Shown here: piece by piece, positions 1 through 5,897 of the stretch | Layout of the letters: each line of letters begins with the position of its first letter | How positions within the stretch are numbered: position 1 is the first letter of the stretch | Assembly (NCBI GenBank): GCA_944323945.1 | Contig: CALUUL010000054.1 | Coordinates: 1 to 11,349 of the forward strand | Length of the DNA stretch: 11,349 bases | DNA from: Candidatus Gastranaerophilales bacterium | Lineage (GTDB): Bacteria > Cyanobacteriota > Vampirovibrionia > Gastranaerophilales > Gastranaerophilaceae | Reading direction: 5' to 3' | Position numbers and translations under genes: made by a program | The notes under the pieces: generated by a model | Databases searched by the model: none | What the model was told of the DNA's origin: nothing | The model's input: the letters and a program-made list of their open reading frames with translations, nothing else

Positions 1-68
1 CAGTAGCTCAATGGCGGAGCAACCGGCTGTTAACCGGTAGGTTGTTGGTTCGAGTCCAACCTGGGGAG
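1..68 (+). tRNA. tRNA-Asn (GTT), lacking about 4 bases at its 5' end
   Basis: The anticodon stem ACCGG/CCGGT (22-26 with 34-38) encloses the loop CTGTTAA, giving anticodon GTT at 29-31 and hence asparagine. The T arm is GTTGG-TTCGAGT-CCAAC. The 3' acceptor strand CTGGGGA is at 61-67 with discriminator G at 68, and no CCA is encoded. The window opens at the last three acceptor bases (CAG), so about four 5' bases lie outside. This gene appears to be the insertion site of the element to its right: the serine recombinase gene reads into it from the opposite strand. A run of six T follows at once (69-74). Confidence 0.95.
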
Positions 69-1532
69 TTTTTTATTACGATTTAATCCTTTGGCGAATA
101 TGTCAAAGGGTTTTTTGTACTCATAGCTTAGGTTTTCGCCATCCATACATAAGTTCTGAAGTACATAATTTAGTAATTCTCTTTTTTCGCTATTATCTGC
201 AACTTTGTATAAATCCTCAACTTCATTACAGATTTTTAGGAATTTTGTACCCATTTCAATAAAGTTTATATTTGTTTTTTCATGGGCGGTTATAGCGTTT
301 TGTATGGCGAATAAATCCTGTGTCCATTTATTATGCCTATCCAGCCAAAAATCTTCGGAAATTTTGCCGTCCAGCTTATCTAAATAGATTTTATCAATCC
401 GCTCTCTTAACTTTTGTTTCTGTGTATTTAAGCTATTTATTCTCTCTTTTGTGTATCTTTGTTCATCTTTGAAACTTTCCGCTAAAACGCTTGAAATCCA
501 TTCTTTGTGTTCATCAGTAATTGCAATTCTTGAAAGAGCCTGTAATAGCTGCTTTTCAATAGTTTCTTCTTTTATATAAATATGTTGCTGCTCACATTCT
601 CCCTTGCCGCCAGTGCAAGAATAGTAAATATATTTACCTTTTTTAATCTCTCCTGACAAGTTGCAGCCGCATTTTGAGCATTTTATCATGCTTGCAAATA
701 AGAAATTTCTAGCTATCATGTGTTTAGGTTTATTATCCTTTCTGAAAGCGAGTTGTGTTAAGTCAAATAATTCTTTTGTAATCAACGCTTGGTGCTTACC
801 TTCATAACATTCCCCTTTGTATTGCACAATGCCATAATAAAAAGGATTTTTTAGTATATGCTCAATCTGTGTTTTATATGCTTTGGGATTGGTGTCCTTA
901 TATATAAAGCCTTCATCATACAATCGGCTTGATAATTGTCTTAATGAAACATCACCTTTAGAATAGAGTTCAAAGGCTCTGACAACATAAGGTGCTGTCT
1001 TTTCATCTATTACACTGTTTTTCTTATCCAGTTTCTTATAACCGTATGGAGGTTTGCCTGTAACATATCCTTCTTTTGCCTTTTGGGTTAAACCTTTTTT
1101 AACTTCTTCACTTAAATTTTGAACATATTGCCTTGCCATTCCCACTTTTATAAGGTGCATAAATTTTTCGCTAGAGTGCGACTCGGGCGTTAAAACAGTT
1201 CCTTCTTTTACAAAATGAAGGTTTAAGGGCATATTATCAAGCGTTATATAATCGGGTAAATTTCTATAAAGCCTATCCGTTTTTTCAACTAAAATAGTGC
1301 AACAATCCTTAGAGGATTTTAGAAACTTAACCATTTCATTAAACTTAGTTCTTCCTGCACATTTTGCGGTTTCAACATCTTCATACTCTTTGATAATGAG
1401 CATATTATTCTTTGTTGCGTAGCTTTTAAGCAGCTCTAATTGAGCAGGTATAGAAAAACCTTCTTTTTCTTGGTCCTTACTTGATACTCTCGCATATAAA
1501 ACAACCTTAACGCTTTTTTCTGTTATGCTCAT
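30..1532 (-). CDS. large serine recombinase (site-specific integrase)
   Basis: Probably the integrase that inserts and, with a directionality factor, excises this element. Resolvase domain at residues 8-150, with catalytic Ser17 in YARVSSKDQ and the conserved DRLYR at 86-90. Recombinase domain at about 155-265 (GKPPYGYKK start), then a zinc ribbon with Cys285, Cys288, Cys306 and Cys313, and a coiled coil at about 355-420. This is the full order of a large serine recombinase, and 500 residues is a normal length. The ATG at 1532 is preceded by AAAGGGG and overlaps the stop of the upstream HTH gene (ATGA), implying translational coupling. Residues 489-500 and the stop codon lie inside tRNA-Asn, read antisense. 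This tail (LPRLDSNQQPTG) is tRNA sequence rather than a conserved protein part, and the functional protein probably ends near residue 484. Confidence 0.95.
   Translation of the reverse strand: MSITEKSVKVVLYARVSSKDQEKEGFSIPAQLELLKSYATKNNMLIIKEYEDVETAKCAGRTKFNEMVKFLKSSKDCCTILVEKTDRLYRNLPDYITLDNMPLNLHFVKEGTVLTPESHSSEKFMHLIKVGMARQYVQNLSEEVKKGLTQKAKEGYVTGKPPYGYKKLDKKNSVIDEKTAPYVVRAFELYSKGDVSLRQLSSRLYDEGFIYKDTNPKAYKTQIEHILKNPFYYGIVQYKGECYEGKHQALITKELFDLTQLAFRKDNKPKHMIARNFLFASMIKCSKCGCNLSGEIKKGKYIYYSCTGGKGECEQQHIYIKEETIEKQLLQALSRIAITDEHKEWISSVLAESFKDEQRYTKERINSLNTQKQKLRERIDKIYLDKLDGKISEDFWLDRHNKWTQDLFAIQNAITAHEKTNINFIEMGTKFLKICNEVEDLYKVADNSEKRELLNYVLQNLCMDGENLSYEYKKPFDIFAKGLNRNKKLPRLDSNQQPTG
66..77. 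repeat. candidate left attachment site (attL core)
   Basis: The 12 bases GAGTTTTTTATT begin in the last three bases of tRNA-Asn and continue 9 bases past it. The same 12 bases recur in the same orientation at 10970-10981, and a near copy (GAGTTTTTATTTGG) occurs at 9292-9305. Position next to the recombinase gene and at a tRNA 3' end is typical for an attachment site. The sequence is simple and T-rich, and T-runs normally follow tRNA genes, so a chance match is possible. The exact crossover bases cannot be read from one window. Confidence 0.4.
88..116 (+). terminator. rho-independent terminator downstream of tRNA-Asn
   Basis: CCTTTG (88-93) pairs with CAAAGG (104-109) around a 10-base loop and is followed by G and six T (111-116). 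On the + strand this is a short intrinsic terminator 20 bases beyond the tRNA. On the - strand the same bases encode the K-P-F-D-I-F-A-K-G stretch near the recombinase C-terminus, so the signal is embedded in coding sequence. It would stop tRNA transcription from running antisense into the recombinase gene. Confidence 0.6.
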
Positions 1533-1708
1533 TTCTCAATCCCCTTTAAAATTGCCTCTAAATCAGACTTTTTATAAAGCCTGTAAGAGTTCAAAGGGTG
1601 TCTGTGTGGTTTGAGCTTCCCAGCCTTATCCCACCGCCTCAAAGTTGTTTTATCAACTCCTAATAATTCCGCCGCTTCTTTTATTGTTACATAGTCTTTG
1701 ATGTTCAT
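1529..1708 (-). CDS. excisionase-like MerR/HTH_17 DNA-binding protein
   Basis: A 59-residue protein, MNIKDYVTIKEAAELLGVDK at its start. The pattern hydrophobic-T-I-K-E-A-A-E-L-L-G-V followed by T-T-L-R-R-W-D-K-A-G-K-L and a basic wing (K-P-H-R-H-P...Y-R-L-Y) is that of excisionase-family winged helix-turn-helix proteins. Family members bind DNA as recombination directionality factors or small regulators. Its TGA overlaps the recombinase ATG by four bases, so the two are made together; a role in controlling integration or excision is inferred from this. No Shine-Dalgarno sequence precedes the ATG; TATAAT lies directly upstream. An in-frame stop 12 bases upstream leaves this ATG as the only good start. 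It could instead be a transcription regulator of the operon. Confidence 0.85.
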   Translation of the reverse strand: MNIKDYVTIKEAAELLGVDKTTLRRWDKAGKLKPHRHPLNSYRLYKKSDLEAILKGIEK

Positions 1709-1729
1709 ATTATAAGTTTACATAGAAAC
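1709..1729 (-). promoter_or_regulatory. possible promoter or operator before the excisionase-like gene
   Basis: On the - strand TATAAT (1714-1709) ends directly before the ATG, and an imperfect palindrome with GTTT/AAAC ends (1716-1729) lies just upstream of it. A -10 box this close would give a leaderless or nearly leaderless message, which would fit the lack of a ribosome binding site. No good -35 box is visible, so this is weak. Confidence 0.2.
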
Positions 1730-1735
1730 AAAACA

Positions 1736-2017
1736 TTATGCAACATTATGTATGTATTTTTTAAAATACTCTTCACCTTTTAAGGTCAAGTAATCCTCTG
1801 GAATAGATGTAAAAAAATGTTTTCCGATACCTCTTTTTGCAACTATATGAGTATATCCAGATGTGTTGAGTTCATTTATAACCTCAAACATGCCGGCAGG
1901 GTCTTTGTTTATGAGTGCTTTGATTGAGGTATTAATATCTTTAAGGCTTGTATTACTCTTCTTTGAATCATAAAGCAGAGTTAGAAGCTCTTTTTCGTAT
2001 TGTTGATATTTTTCCAT
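1736..2017 (-). CDS. small protein, possibly winged-helix
   Basis: A 93-residue protein I do not recognise as a named family. It starts with a charged helix (MEKYQQYEKELLTLLYD), continues with DPAGMFEVINELNTSGY, which resembles a recognition-helix segment, and ends in DYLTLKGEEYFKKY, a pattern common at the end of small winged-helix domains. A DNA-binding role is therefore possible but unproven. The ATG at 2017 has a strong site (GGGGG, 6 bases upstream). It lies 14 bases downstream of the XRE repressor gene and 27 bases upstream of the excisionase-like gene, all on the same strand, so it belongs to the integration-control operon. It may be a co-repressor or modulator. Confidence 0.7.
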   Translation of the reverse strand: MEKYQQYEKELLTLLYDSKKSNTSLKDINTSIKALINKDPAGMFEVINELNTSGYTHIVAKRGIGKHFFTSIPEDYLTLKGEEYFKKYIHNVA

Positions 2018-2031
2018 TATATCCCCCGATT

Positions 2032-2352
2032 TTAATAAAATATTCCGCTTAGGATTTTATATGCAAGCCTGATTTCATCTTCACTCGCATTTTTCAACAT
2101 TGTCTGCATATCTTCTAATAATTCTTTCGGTTCTTTTTGTGAATTAAACATATATAGCTTATATGGCTCAACATTTAGTGCTTTTGCAATTTTTTCAAGA
2201 TTTTCATCTGTCGGATGAAAATGTCCGCTTTCAATTTTACTTATGCTTGAAGCCCCGATATCAGTTAAATCAGATAACTGTTCCTGCGTTAAATCTCTGG
2301 CAATTCTTATTTCCCTAATTCTTTTTCCTAAAAGTTTTTTTAGTTCAGACAT
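2032..2352 (-). CDS. XRE-family repressor (left switch)
   Basis: A 106-residue protein with an N-terminal Cro/C1-type helix-turn-helix (residues 7-62: GKRIREIRIARDLTQEQLSD, then I-G-A-S-S-I-S-K-I-E-S-G, then L-E-K-I-A-K-A-L-N-V). A short C-terminal helix (about 78-104) probably serves dimerisation. There is no LexA/S24 self-cleaving domain. The ATG at 2352 has GAGGT about 8 bases upstream. It is the first gene of the leftward operon leading to the recombinase and diverges from the nuclease operon. A near-perfect 25-bp palindrome lies at 2438-2462 between them, so it probably represses the rightward promoter and perhaps its own. Position and size match the lysogeny-type repressor of a phage or satellite. 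Confidence 0.9.
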   Translation of the reverse strand: MSELKKLLGKRIREIRIARDLTQEQLSDLTDIGASSISKIESGHFHPTDENLEKIAKALNVEPYKLYMFNSQKEPKELLEDMQTMLKNASEDEIRLAYKILSGIFY

Positions 2353-2388
2353 AGTTTTTACCTCTTTATTTATTTTTAAGGAAATATA

Positions 2389-2416
2389 TGAATAAATTAA
2401 TTAATCTAGAGTGCAA
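2389..2416 (-). promoter_or_regulatory. possible leftward promoter of the repressor-recombinase operon
   Basis: On the - strand TTGCAC (2416-2411) and TATTCA (2394-2389) are 16 bases apart, with the repressor ATG 37 bases further on. Box matches are moderate and the region is AT-rich, so this is a tentative call. The palindrome at 2438-2462 is only 21 bases upstream of the -35 box. Confidence 0.3.
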
Positions 2417-2422
2417 GTTCTG

Positions 2423-2462
2423 TTGATTTTCTTGTATCTCTGTGCATATAATATGCATAGAG
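2423..2462 (+). promoter_or_regulatory. rightward promoter overlapped by a palindromic operator
   Basis: TTGATT (2423-2428) and TATAAT (2447-2452) are 18 bases apart. The -10 box sits inside TGCATATAATATGCA (2443-2457), a perfect 15-base palindrome. Its arms extend to CTCT/AGAG with one mismatch, giving 25 bases at 2438-2462. A bound dimer would cover the -10 box, so this is a strong candidate operator for the XRE repressor encoded just to the left. It would control the small gene at 2538 and the nuclease operon behind it. Confidence 0.6.
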
Positions 2463-2537
2463 TCAAAAATTATTACTAAAATCATGTGTTCTAAATACAA
2501 GTAGTTAAAGTGAGGTGCAGGACTGGTTGAAGATGAT

Positions 2538-2750
2538 TTGAGCATAGACCAGCTTAAAGACGGAACATACAATTTTATGTATGAGGATTTACAAATAGGC
2601 AGGATAAAGTTTGGTAAAAAAAGTTCAAAAATGCAAATAATTACAAAAGACAATGTTATATGGCTTGAAAATGAACCTATTGAGGTCTATTTAGAAAATA
2701 TTGAAAGATGGGTTGAATATATCAAGGAAGTTAAAGAAATGGATATCTGA
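2538..2750 (+). CDS. hypothetical 70-residue protein, first gene of the nuclease operon
   Basis: No family recognised. The protein is acidic and basic mixed, with no membrane segment or cysteines; alternating stretches such as GTYNFMYEDLQIGRIKFG and MQIITKDNVIWLEN suggest beta strands, followed by a helix (EVYLENIERWVEYIKEVKEM). The start is uncertain: TTG at 2538 is the first standard start codon after an in-frame stop at 2511. However, the good ribosome site GAGG (2512-2515) better fits the rare CTG at 2523, which would add five residues. It is the first gene after the operator-promoter at 2423-2462 and ends 36 bases before the nuclease gene. It may be a regulator or a small partner of the nuclease; this is inference from position only. 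Confidence 0.6.
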   Translation: MSIDQLKDGTYNFMYEDLQIGRIKFGKKSSKMQIITKDNVIWLENEPIEVYLENIERWVEYIKEVKEMDI

Positions 2751-2786
2751 TAGTGTGAGCAAAATTAGAACAAAAAGAAGGTGAAG

Positions 2787-4484
2787 ATGAATAAATTTTT
2801 AAATATTGTAAGATTAGCGGCAGGGTGGTTTTTTAGTGTAACATTTATTTTAATCGGGTTAACGAGCTTATTTTCAACGGTATTGGTGGGAATATCATTT
2901 ATATTATTGGGTTTAGTATTTTTACCGCCATTAAGTTCTTATGTTGAGAAAAAACTAGAAGCAAAATTTAATATAAATAAATTCTGGGCTATAAAAGCAA
3001 CTGTGGCTTTCATTTTGTTTACTTTAACAGGATTTTTTATATCTACCAGTCCAACCAATACTTCAACTGTTAATATATTTATTATTTTGGCTATTGTCTT
3101 AATAATAGCGTTTATTCAAGTGTGCAGAACAAATTTAGCGTTTGCAGAATTGCAGGAAGAAAACAGAAAAATTCAGGAAGATAGCAACAACATAGTGGAA
3201 AAAATCAAGGAAGAAAACAGAAAAATTTTAGACAAGTATAAAGGTATAATTGATATAGACAAGGAAATCAATATACGTAATATCAAATGCCAAGACCTTG
3301 AAAAGAAAGTTAAAGAGCTAACAAATGACTATAATACTAAAGGAGCATATTATAGTGAACTACAAAAAGCCATTGCATTAGCGGAAGATGATGTTGATAT
3401 TTTAGAATTTGGGTTATATAAACCTCATTTTCATTATGATATATCAGCGAAATATAAAATGGCATTAGAGTTAAACTATGACAAGCAGAAGGCATATAGC
3501 AAACATTGTCTGGAGTCATTAAAACATCTATCTAATGTATCATTCAAACAAGACAAGAAAAATAGTATGAAACTAACATACAGAGCCTTTAATGCCGAAT
3601 GCGATGCCATTATAGCAAAAGTTGATTGGAAGAATATCAAACAAATGGAAGCTAGAATTAAGAAAGCATTTGAAACAATTAATAAACTGGCTTCAAATTC
3701 AATGTTTATAACCAATCTTGATAAAGAAGATTTGGACTTAAAACTTGAAGAATTATATTTAACACATGAATATGCACTTAAAAAGCAAGAAGAAAAAGAA
3801 GAACAAAAACGTATACAAGAACAAATAAGAGAAGAACAAAAAGCCATTAAAGAATATGAAGAAGCTAGATTACAGGCGGAAAAAGACGAGAGAACCTATC
3901 AAAAAGCCCTATTACAAGCACAAAAGGATTTAGAAAAAGCCAATGAAGCAGAAAGAAGTGCCTTTGAAGCAAAAATCGCAGAATTGCAAGCTCAATTGCA
4001 AGAGGCAGAAAACAGGAAAGAACGGGCTATATCTCAAGCACAGCTTACAAAATGCGGTTATATTTATGTTATCTCCAATATAGGCTCATTTGGTGAAAAC
4101 ATCTATAAAATTGGTATGACAAGACGTTTAGAACCTATGGACAGAATAAACGAATTAGGAGATGCCTCTGTGCCGTTTAAGTTTGATGTACATGCCCTAA
4201 TCTTTTCCGAAAATGCTCCAGAACTTGAAACAAAATTACATAATCACTTTAAGGACAAAGCGGTAAATCTAGTGAACTTAAAAAAAGAATTTTTTAACGT
4301 TTCATTAGATGAGATTGAACGTGTTGTACATGAAAATTATGCAGAAATTGAATTTACAAAGATTGCAGAAGCAAAAGACTACAGAGAAACACTTGCTATA
4401 AGACAATCTCAAAATTCAGAGCATAAAAATATTGATAAATATGAAACTGATACAGAAAATAATAAATTTCCGCTGTCATTATAA
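2787..4484 (+). CDS. membrane-anchored DUF4041 and GIY-YIG nuclease, SNIPE-like anti-phage protein
   Basis: A 565-residue protein. Four hydrophobic segments at about 10-29, 31-50, 68-86 and 95-113 anchor it in the inner membrane. A coiled coil follows at 115-180, then a DUF4041-type region at about 180-330 (DDVDILEFGLYKPHFHYD, then YKMAL, then CDAII), a long charged coiled coil at 330-415, and a C-terminal T5orf172/MUG113-type GIY-YIG nuclease. Nuclease residues seen: GYIY at 424-427, YKIGMTRR at 440-447, catalytic Glu481 in ELETKLHNHF, and Asn504 in FFNVS. This domain order matches SNIPE, described as a membrane-bound nuclease that cuts phage DNA during entry. The ATG at 2787 is chosen over GTG 2781 because GTG lies in the ribosome site GAAGG. 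The active site looks intact. Four membrane segments may be more than in the known protein. DNA entry exclusion against rival phages is the likely role; direct function is inferred. Confidence 0.88.
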   Translation: MNKFLNIVRLAAGWFFSVTFILIGLTSLFSTVLVGISFILLGLVFLPPLSSYVEKKLEAKFNINKFWAIKATVAFILFTLTGFFISTSPTNTSTVNIFIILAIVLIIAFIQVCRTNLAFAELQEENRKIQEDSNNIVEKIKEENRKILDKYKGIIDIDKEINIRNIKCQDLEKKVKELTNDYNTKGAYYSELQKAIALAEDDVDILEFGLYKPHFHYDISAKYKMALELNYDKQKAYSKHCLESLKHLSNVSFKQDKKNSMKLTYRAFNAECDAIIAKVDWKNIKQMEARIKKAFETINKLASNSMFITNLDKEDLDLKLEELYLTHEYALKKQEEKEEQKRIQEQIREEQKAIKEYEEARLQAEKDERTYQKALLQAQKDLEKANEAERSAFEAKIAELQAQLQEAENRKERAISQAQLTKCGYIYVISNIGSFGENIYKIGMTRRLEPMDRINELGDASVPFKFDVHALIFSENAPELETKLHNHFKDKAVNLVNLKKEFFNVSLDEIERVVHENYAEIEFTKIAEAKDYRETLAIRQSQNSEHKNIDKYETDTENNKFPLSL

Positions 4485-4510
4485 GCATAAAATAAAAGGA
4501 AGGTTTTACT

Positions 4511-5152
4511 ATGAAAAAAATATTAATTATCACTTTAATCTTGTTATCTGCAACAACAGCTTTTGCGAATGAACAAAAATTAACAATAGATGATTATAAA
4601 AAGAAATTGCATGAATATATTGACGAATGCAATAGGGATTTGAAAGCGGTATTCAACCAGTATAATGAAAAAGTAAAAGCCACCAATGACAAAATAAAGG
4701 CTTTAGAAAAGCAGAAAGACAATACCCATAAACTAATAATGAATTGTAGCTTGGCTCAAGCTAATGCAGATTTGAACGAAGTTATAAATGGTCCTTGTGG
4801 GCATTTATATGGGAAAACTACATATTTTAAAACAAGCTCTGGATTAGTAGTAGCTGATGATGAATATGCAATTAATAAATGCTTAGCGAAATTACCACAG
4901 AGTAAACAAGCTTATGTAAATCCTTGTGAAAAAGAATATGAGAAGTATAAAAAAATTGATAAAGATATTGAATTTCAAACTAAACAATTTGCAATATTGA
5001 AACAAGAAAAAGAGAAGGAAGAGGCAAGAATTAAAGCAGACATACAAACTAAAGTTGACGAGTTAGCTAATGATTGCAGGCAAACATACCCATTAAGGCG
5101 ATTTTATGGATATTGTCAAGGCATAGGCATACAATTTAACTCAAACAATTAA
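4511..5152 (+). CDS. secreted coiled-coil protein with seven cysteines, partner candidate of the nuclease
   Basis: A 213-residue protein with a clear signal peptide: MKK, a hydrophobic core ILIITLILLSATT and a cut site after AFA (residue 19). There is no lipobox cysteine, so it should be released into the periplasm or outside. The mature part has two charged coiled-coil stretches (about 25-77 and 143-188) and cysteines at 40, 79, 96, 124, 139, 189 and 202, which could form disulphides. No known family is recognised. AAGGAAGG lies 7 to 14 bases before the ATG, and the gene follows the nuclease gene by 26 bases, so they share a message. Because the nuclease is membrane-bound, a secreted partner that senses or blocks phage entry, or that modulates the nuclease from outside, is plausible. 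This is inference from location and linkage only. Confidence 0.75.
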   Translation: MKKILIITLILLSATTAFANEQKLTIDDYKKKLHEYIDECNRDLKAVFNQYNEKVKATNDKIKALEKQKDNTHKLIMNCSLAQANADLNEVINGPCGHLYGKTTYFKTSSGLVVADDEYAINKCLAKLPQSKQAYVNPCEKEYEKYKKIDKDIEFQTKQFAILKQEKEKEEARIKADIQTKVDELANDCRQTYPLRRFYGYCQGIGIQFNSNN

Positions 5153-5159
5153 GTCATAA

Positions 5160-5528
5160 CTAAACATTTCCTATAATTTCATCTATAATCATCTGCACCT
5201 CTGTTTTAACCTCTGGAGATGGTGATAGACTCAATTTCTCGGCTGGTTTTTCTTCTATACATGCCTGTATCCACTCAACGGCTTTTAAATCGCCATTAAC
5301 GGCTTTTTTAACAATACTGCACATCATAGCTTCTTTTGTGCTTTTTAACGCACCTGCTTGCATTATATCCTGCGATAGCAAGATTTCTAATATCTCACGC
5401 ATTTTGCGTTTTTCTCTACGAATTTCACCTGATTTCATGCCAGCTCGTTTTGCTAATTCGCTTCTTTCTAATGGAGTTCTAACCGAGTTTGGTTTTAAAA
5501 ACTCTTTCTTGGGATTATAATTTACCAT
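5160..5528 (-). CDS. KSGE-RR phage-type protein, paralogue 1 (possible terminase small-subunit-like)
   Basis: A 122-residue protein and the last gene of the leftward operon. Its N-terminal half has R-x-E-L-A-K-R-A-G-M-K-S-G-E-I-R-R-E-K-R-K-M-R-E-I-L-E-I-L-L, followed by a helix (STKEAMMCSIVKKAVNGDLK) and the ending A-V-E-W-I-Q-A-C-I-E-E-K-P. The same layout is seen in many small Firmicute phage proteins often encoded near terminase genes, so a packaging role is possible, but I cannot confirm a family. It is clearly paralogous to the protein encoded just upstream. AGGAGA lies 9 bases before the ATG at 5528, and the upstream gene ends 12 bases away. Its stop is 7 bases from the stop of the convergent secreted-protein gene. 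Confidence 0.7.
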   Translation of the reverse strand: MVNYNPKKEFLKPNSVRTPLERSELAKRAGMKSGEIRREKRKMREILEILLSQDIMQAGALKSTKEAMMCSIVKKAVNGDLKAVEWIQACIEEKPAEKLSLSPSPEVKTEVQMIIDEIIGNV

Positions 5529-5540
5529 TTAAAAATTCTC

Positions 5541-5897
5541 CTATAAATCTTTAATTTTATTTATGACTAAATCAACTAATTTTTCATCAATATTTTGCTT
5601 AATTGTTTGCTCTACTTGTTCAATCGGATTTTCTCCAATTGTTGACCTAATTATTTCAAAAGCTCTTATATTACCTGTTATGCCTTGTTGTACTAATGAA
5701 AAGCAAAGTTTTTCACGAATAGTTGAGCCTTTATCGTCTGTAACATCTAATAAATAAAGTAACTCATCCTTTAGTTGTTTATTTTTCCGCCTAACTTCAC
5801 CTGATTTTAAACCAGCCTTGCGTGCCAACTCTTGCCGTTGTTCTTTGGTTAATTCGTTTACCCGTCTTAATCCTTTTTGATTTGGAAATTTGTTCAT
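5541..5897 (-). CDS. KSGE-RR phage-type protein, paralogue 2 (possible terminase small-subunit-like)
   Basis: A 118-residue protein from the ATG at 5897, which has AAAGGGG about 9 bases upstream and overlaps the stop of the preceding gene (ATGA). A TTG two codons earlier is a weaker start. The motif R-Q-E-L-A-R-K-A-G-L-K-S-G-E-V-R-R-K-N-K-Q-L-K-D-E-L-L-Y-L-L aligns without gaps to the downstream paralogue. A second shared block (L-V-Q-Q-G-I-T-G-N-I-R-A-F-E-I-I-R-S-T-I-G-E-N-P) fits the phage pattern of G-N-x-K-A-F-E-x-I-R-D-T-I-G-E-x-P. The tail is different in length and sequence. Packaging or DNA binding is possible; the family's function is not established to my knowledge. Confidence 0.72.
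   Translation of the reverse strand: MNKFPNQKGLRRVNELTKEQRQELARKAGLKSGEVRRKNKQLKDELLYLLDVTDDKGSTIREKLCFSLVQQGITGNIRAFEIIRSTIGENPIEQVEQTIKQNIDEKLVDLVINKIKDL

Noticed and set aside
2366..2653. 95-codon frame on the - strand opposite the 70-residue gene and operator
   Set aside because: It crosses the palindromic promoter region, has no sensible protein pattern and lies antisense to a frame that fits the operon.
2781..2789. GTG at 2781 as start of the nuclease
   Set aside because: It overlaps the GAAGG ribosome site; ATG at 2787 is better placed.
3337..3847. Two - strand frames (60 and 123 codons) inside the nuclease gene
   Set aside because: They lie within the coiled-coil coding part of a well-supported gene, and their serine/cysteine-rich sequences are typical of antisense reading.
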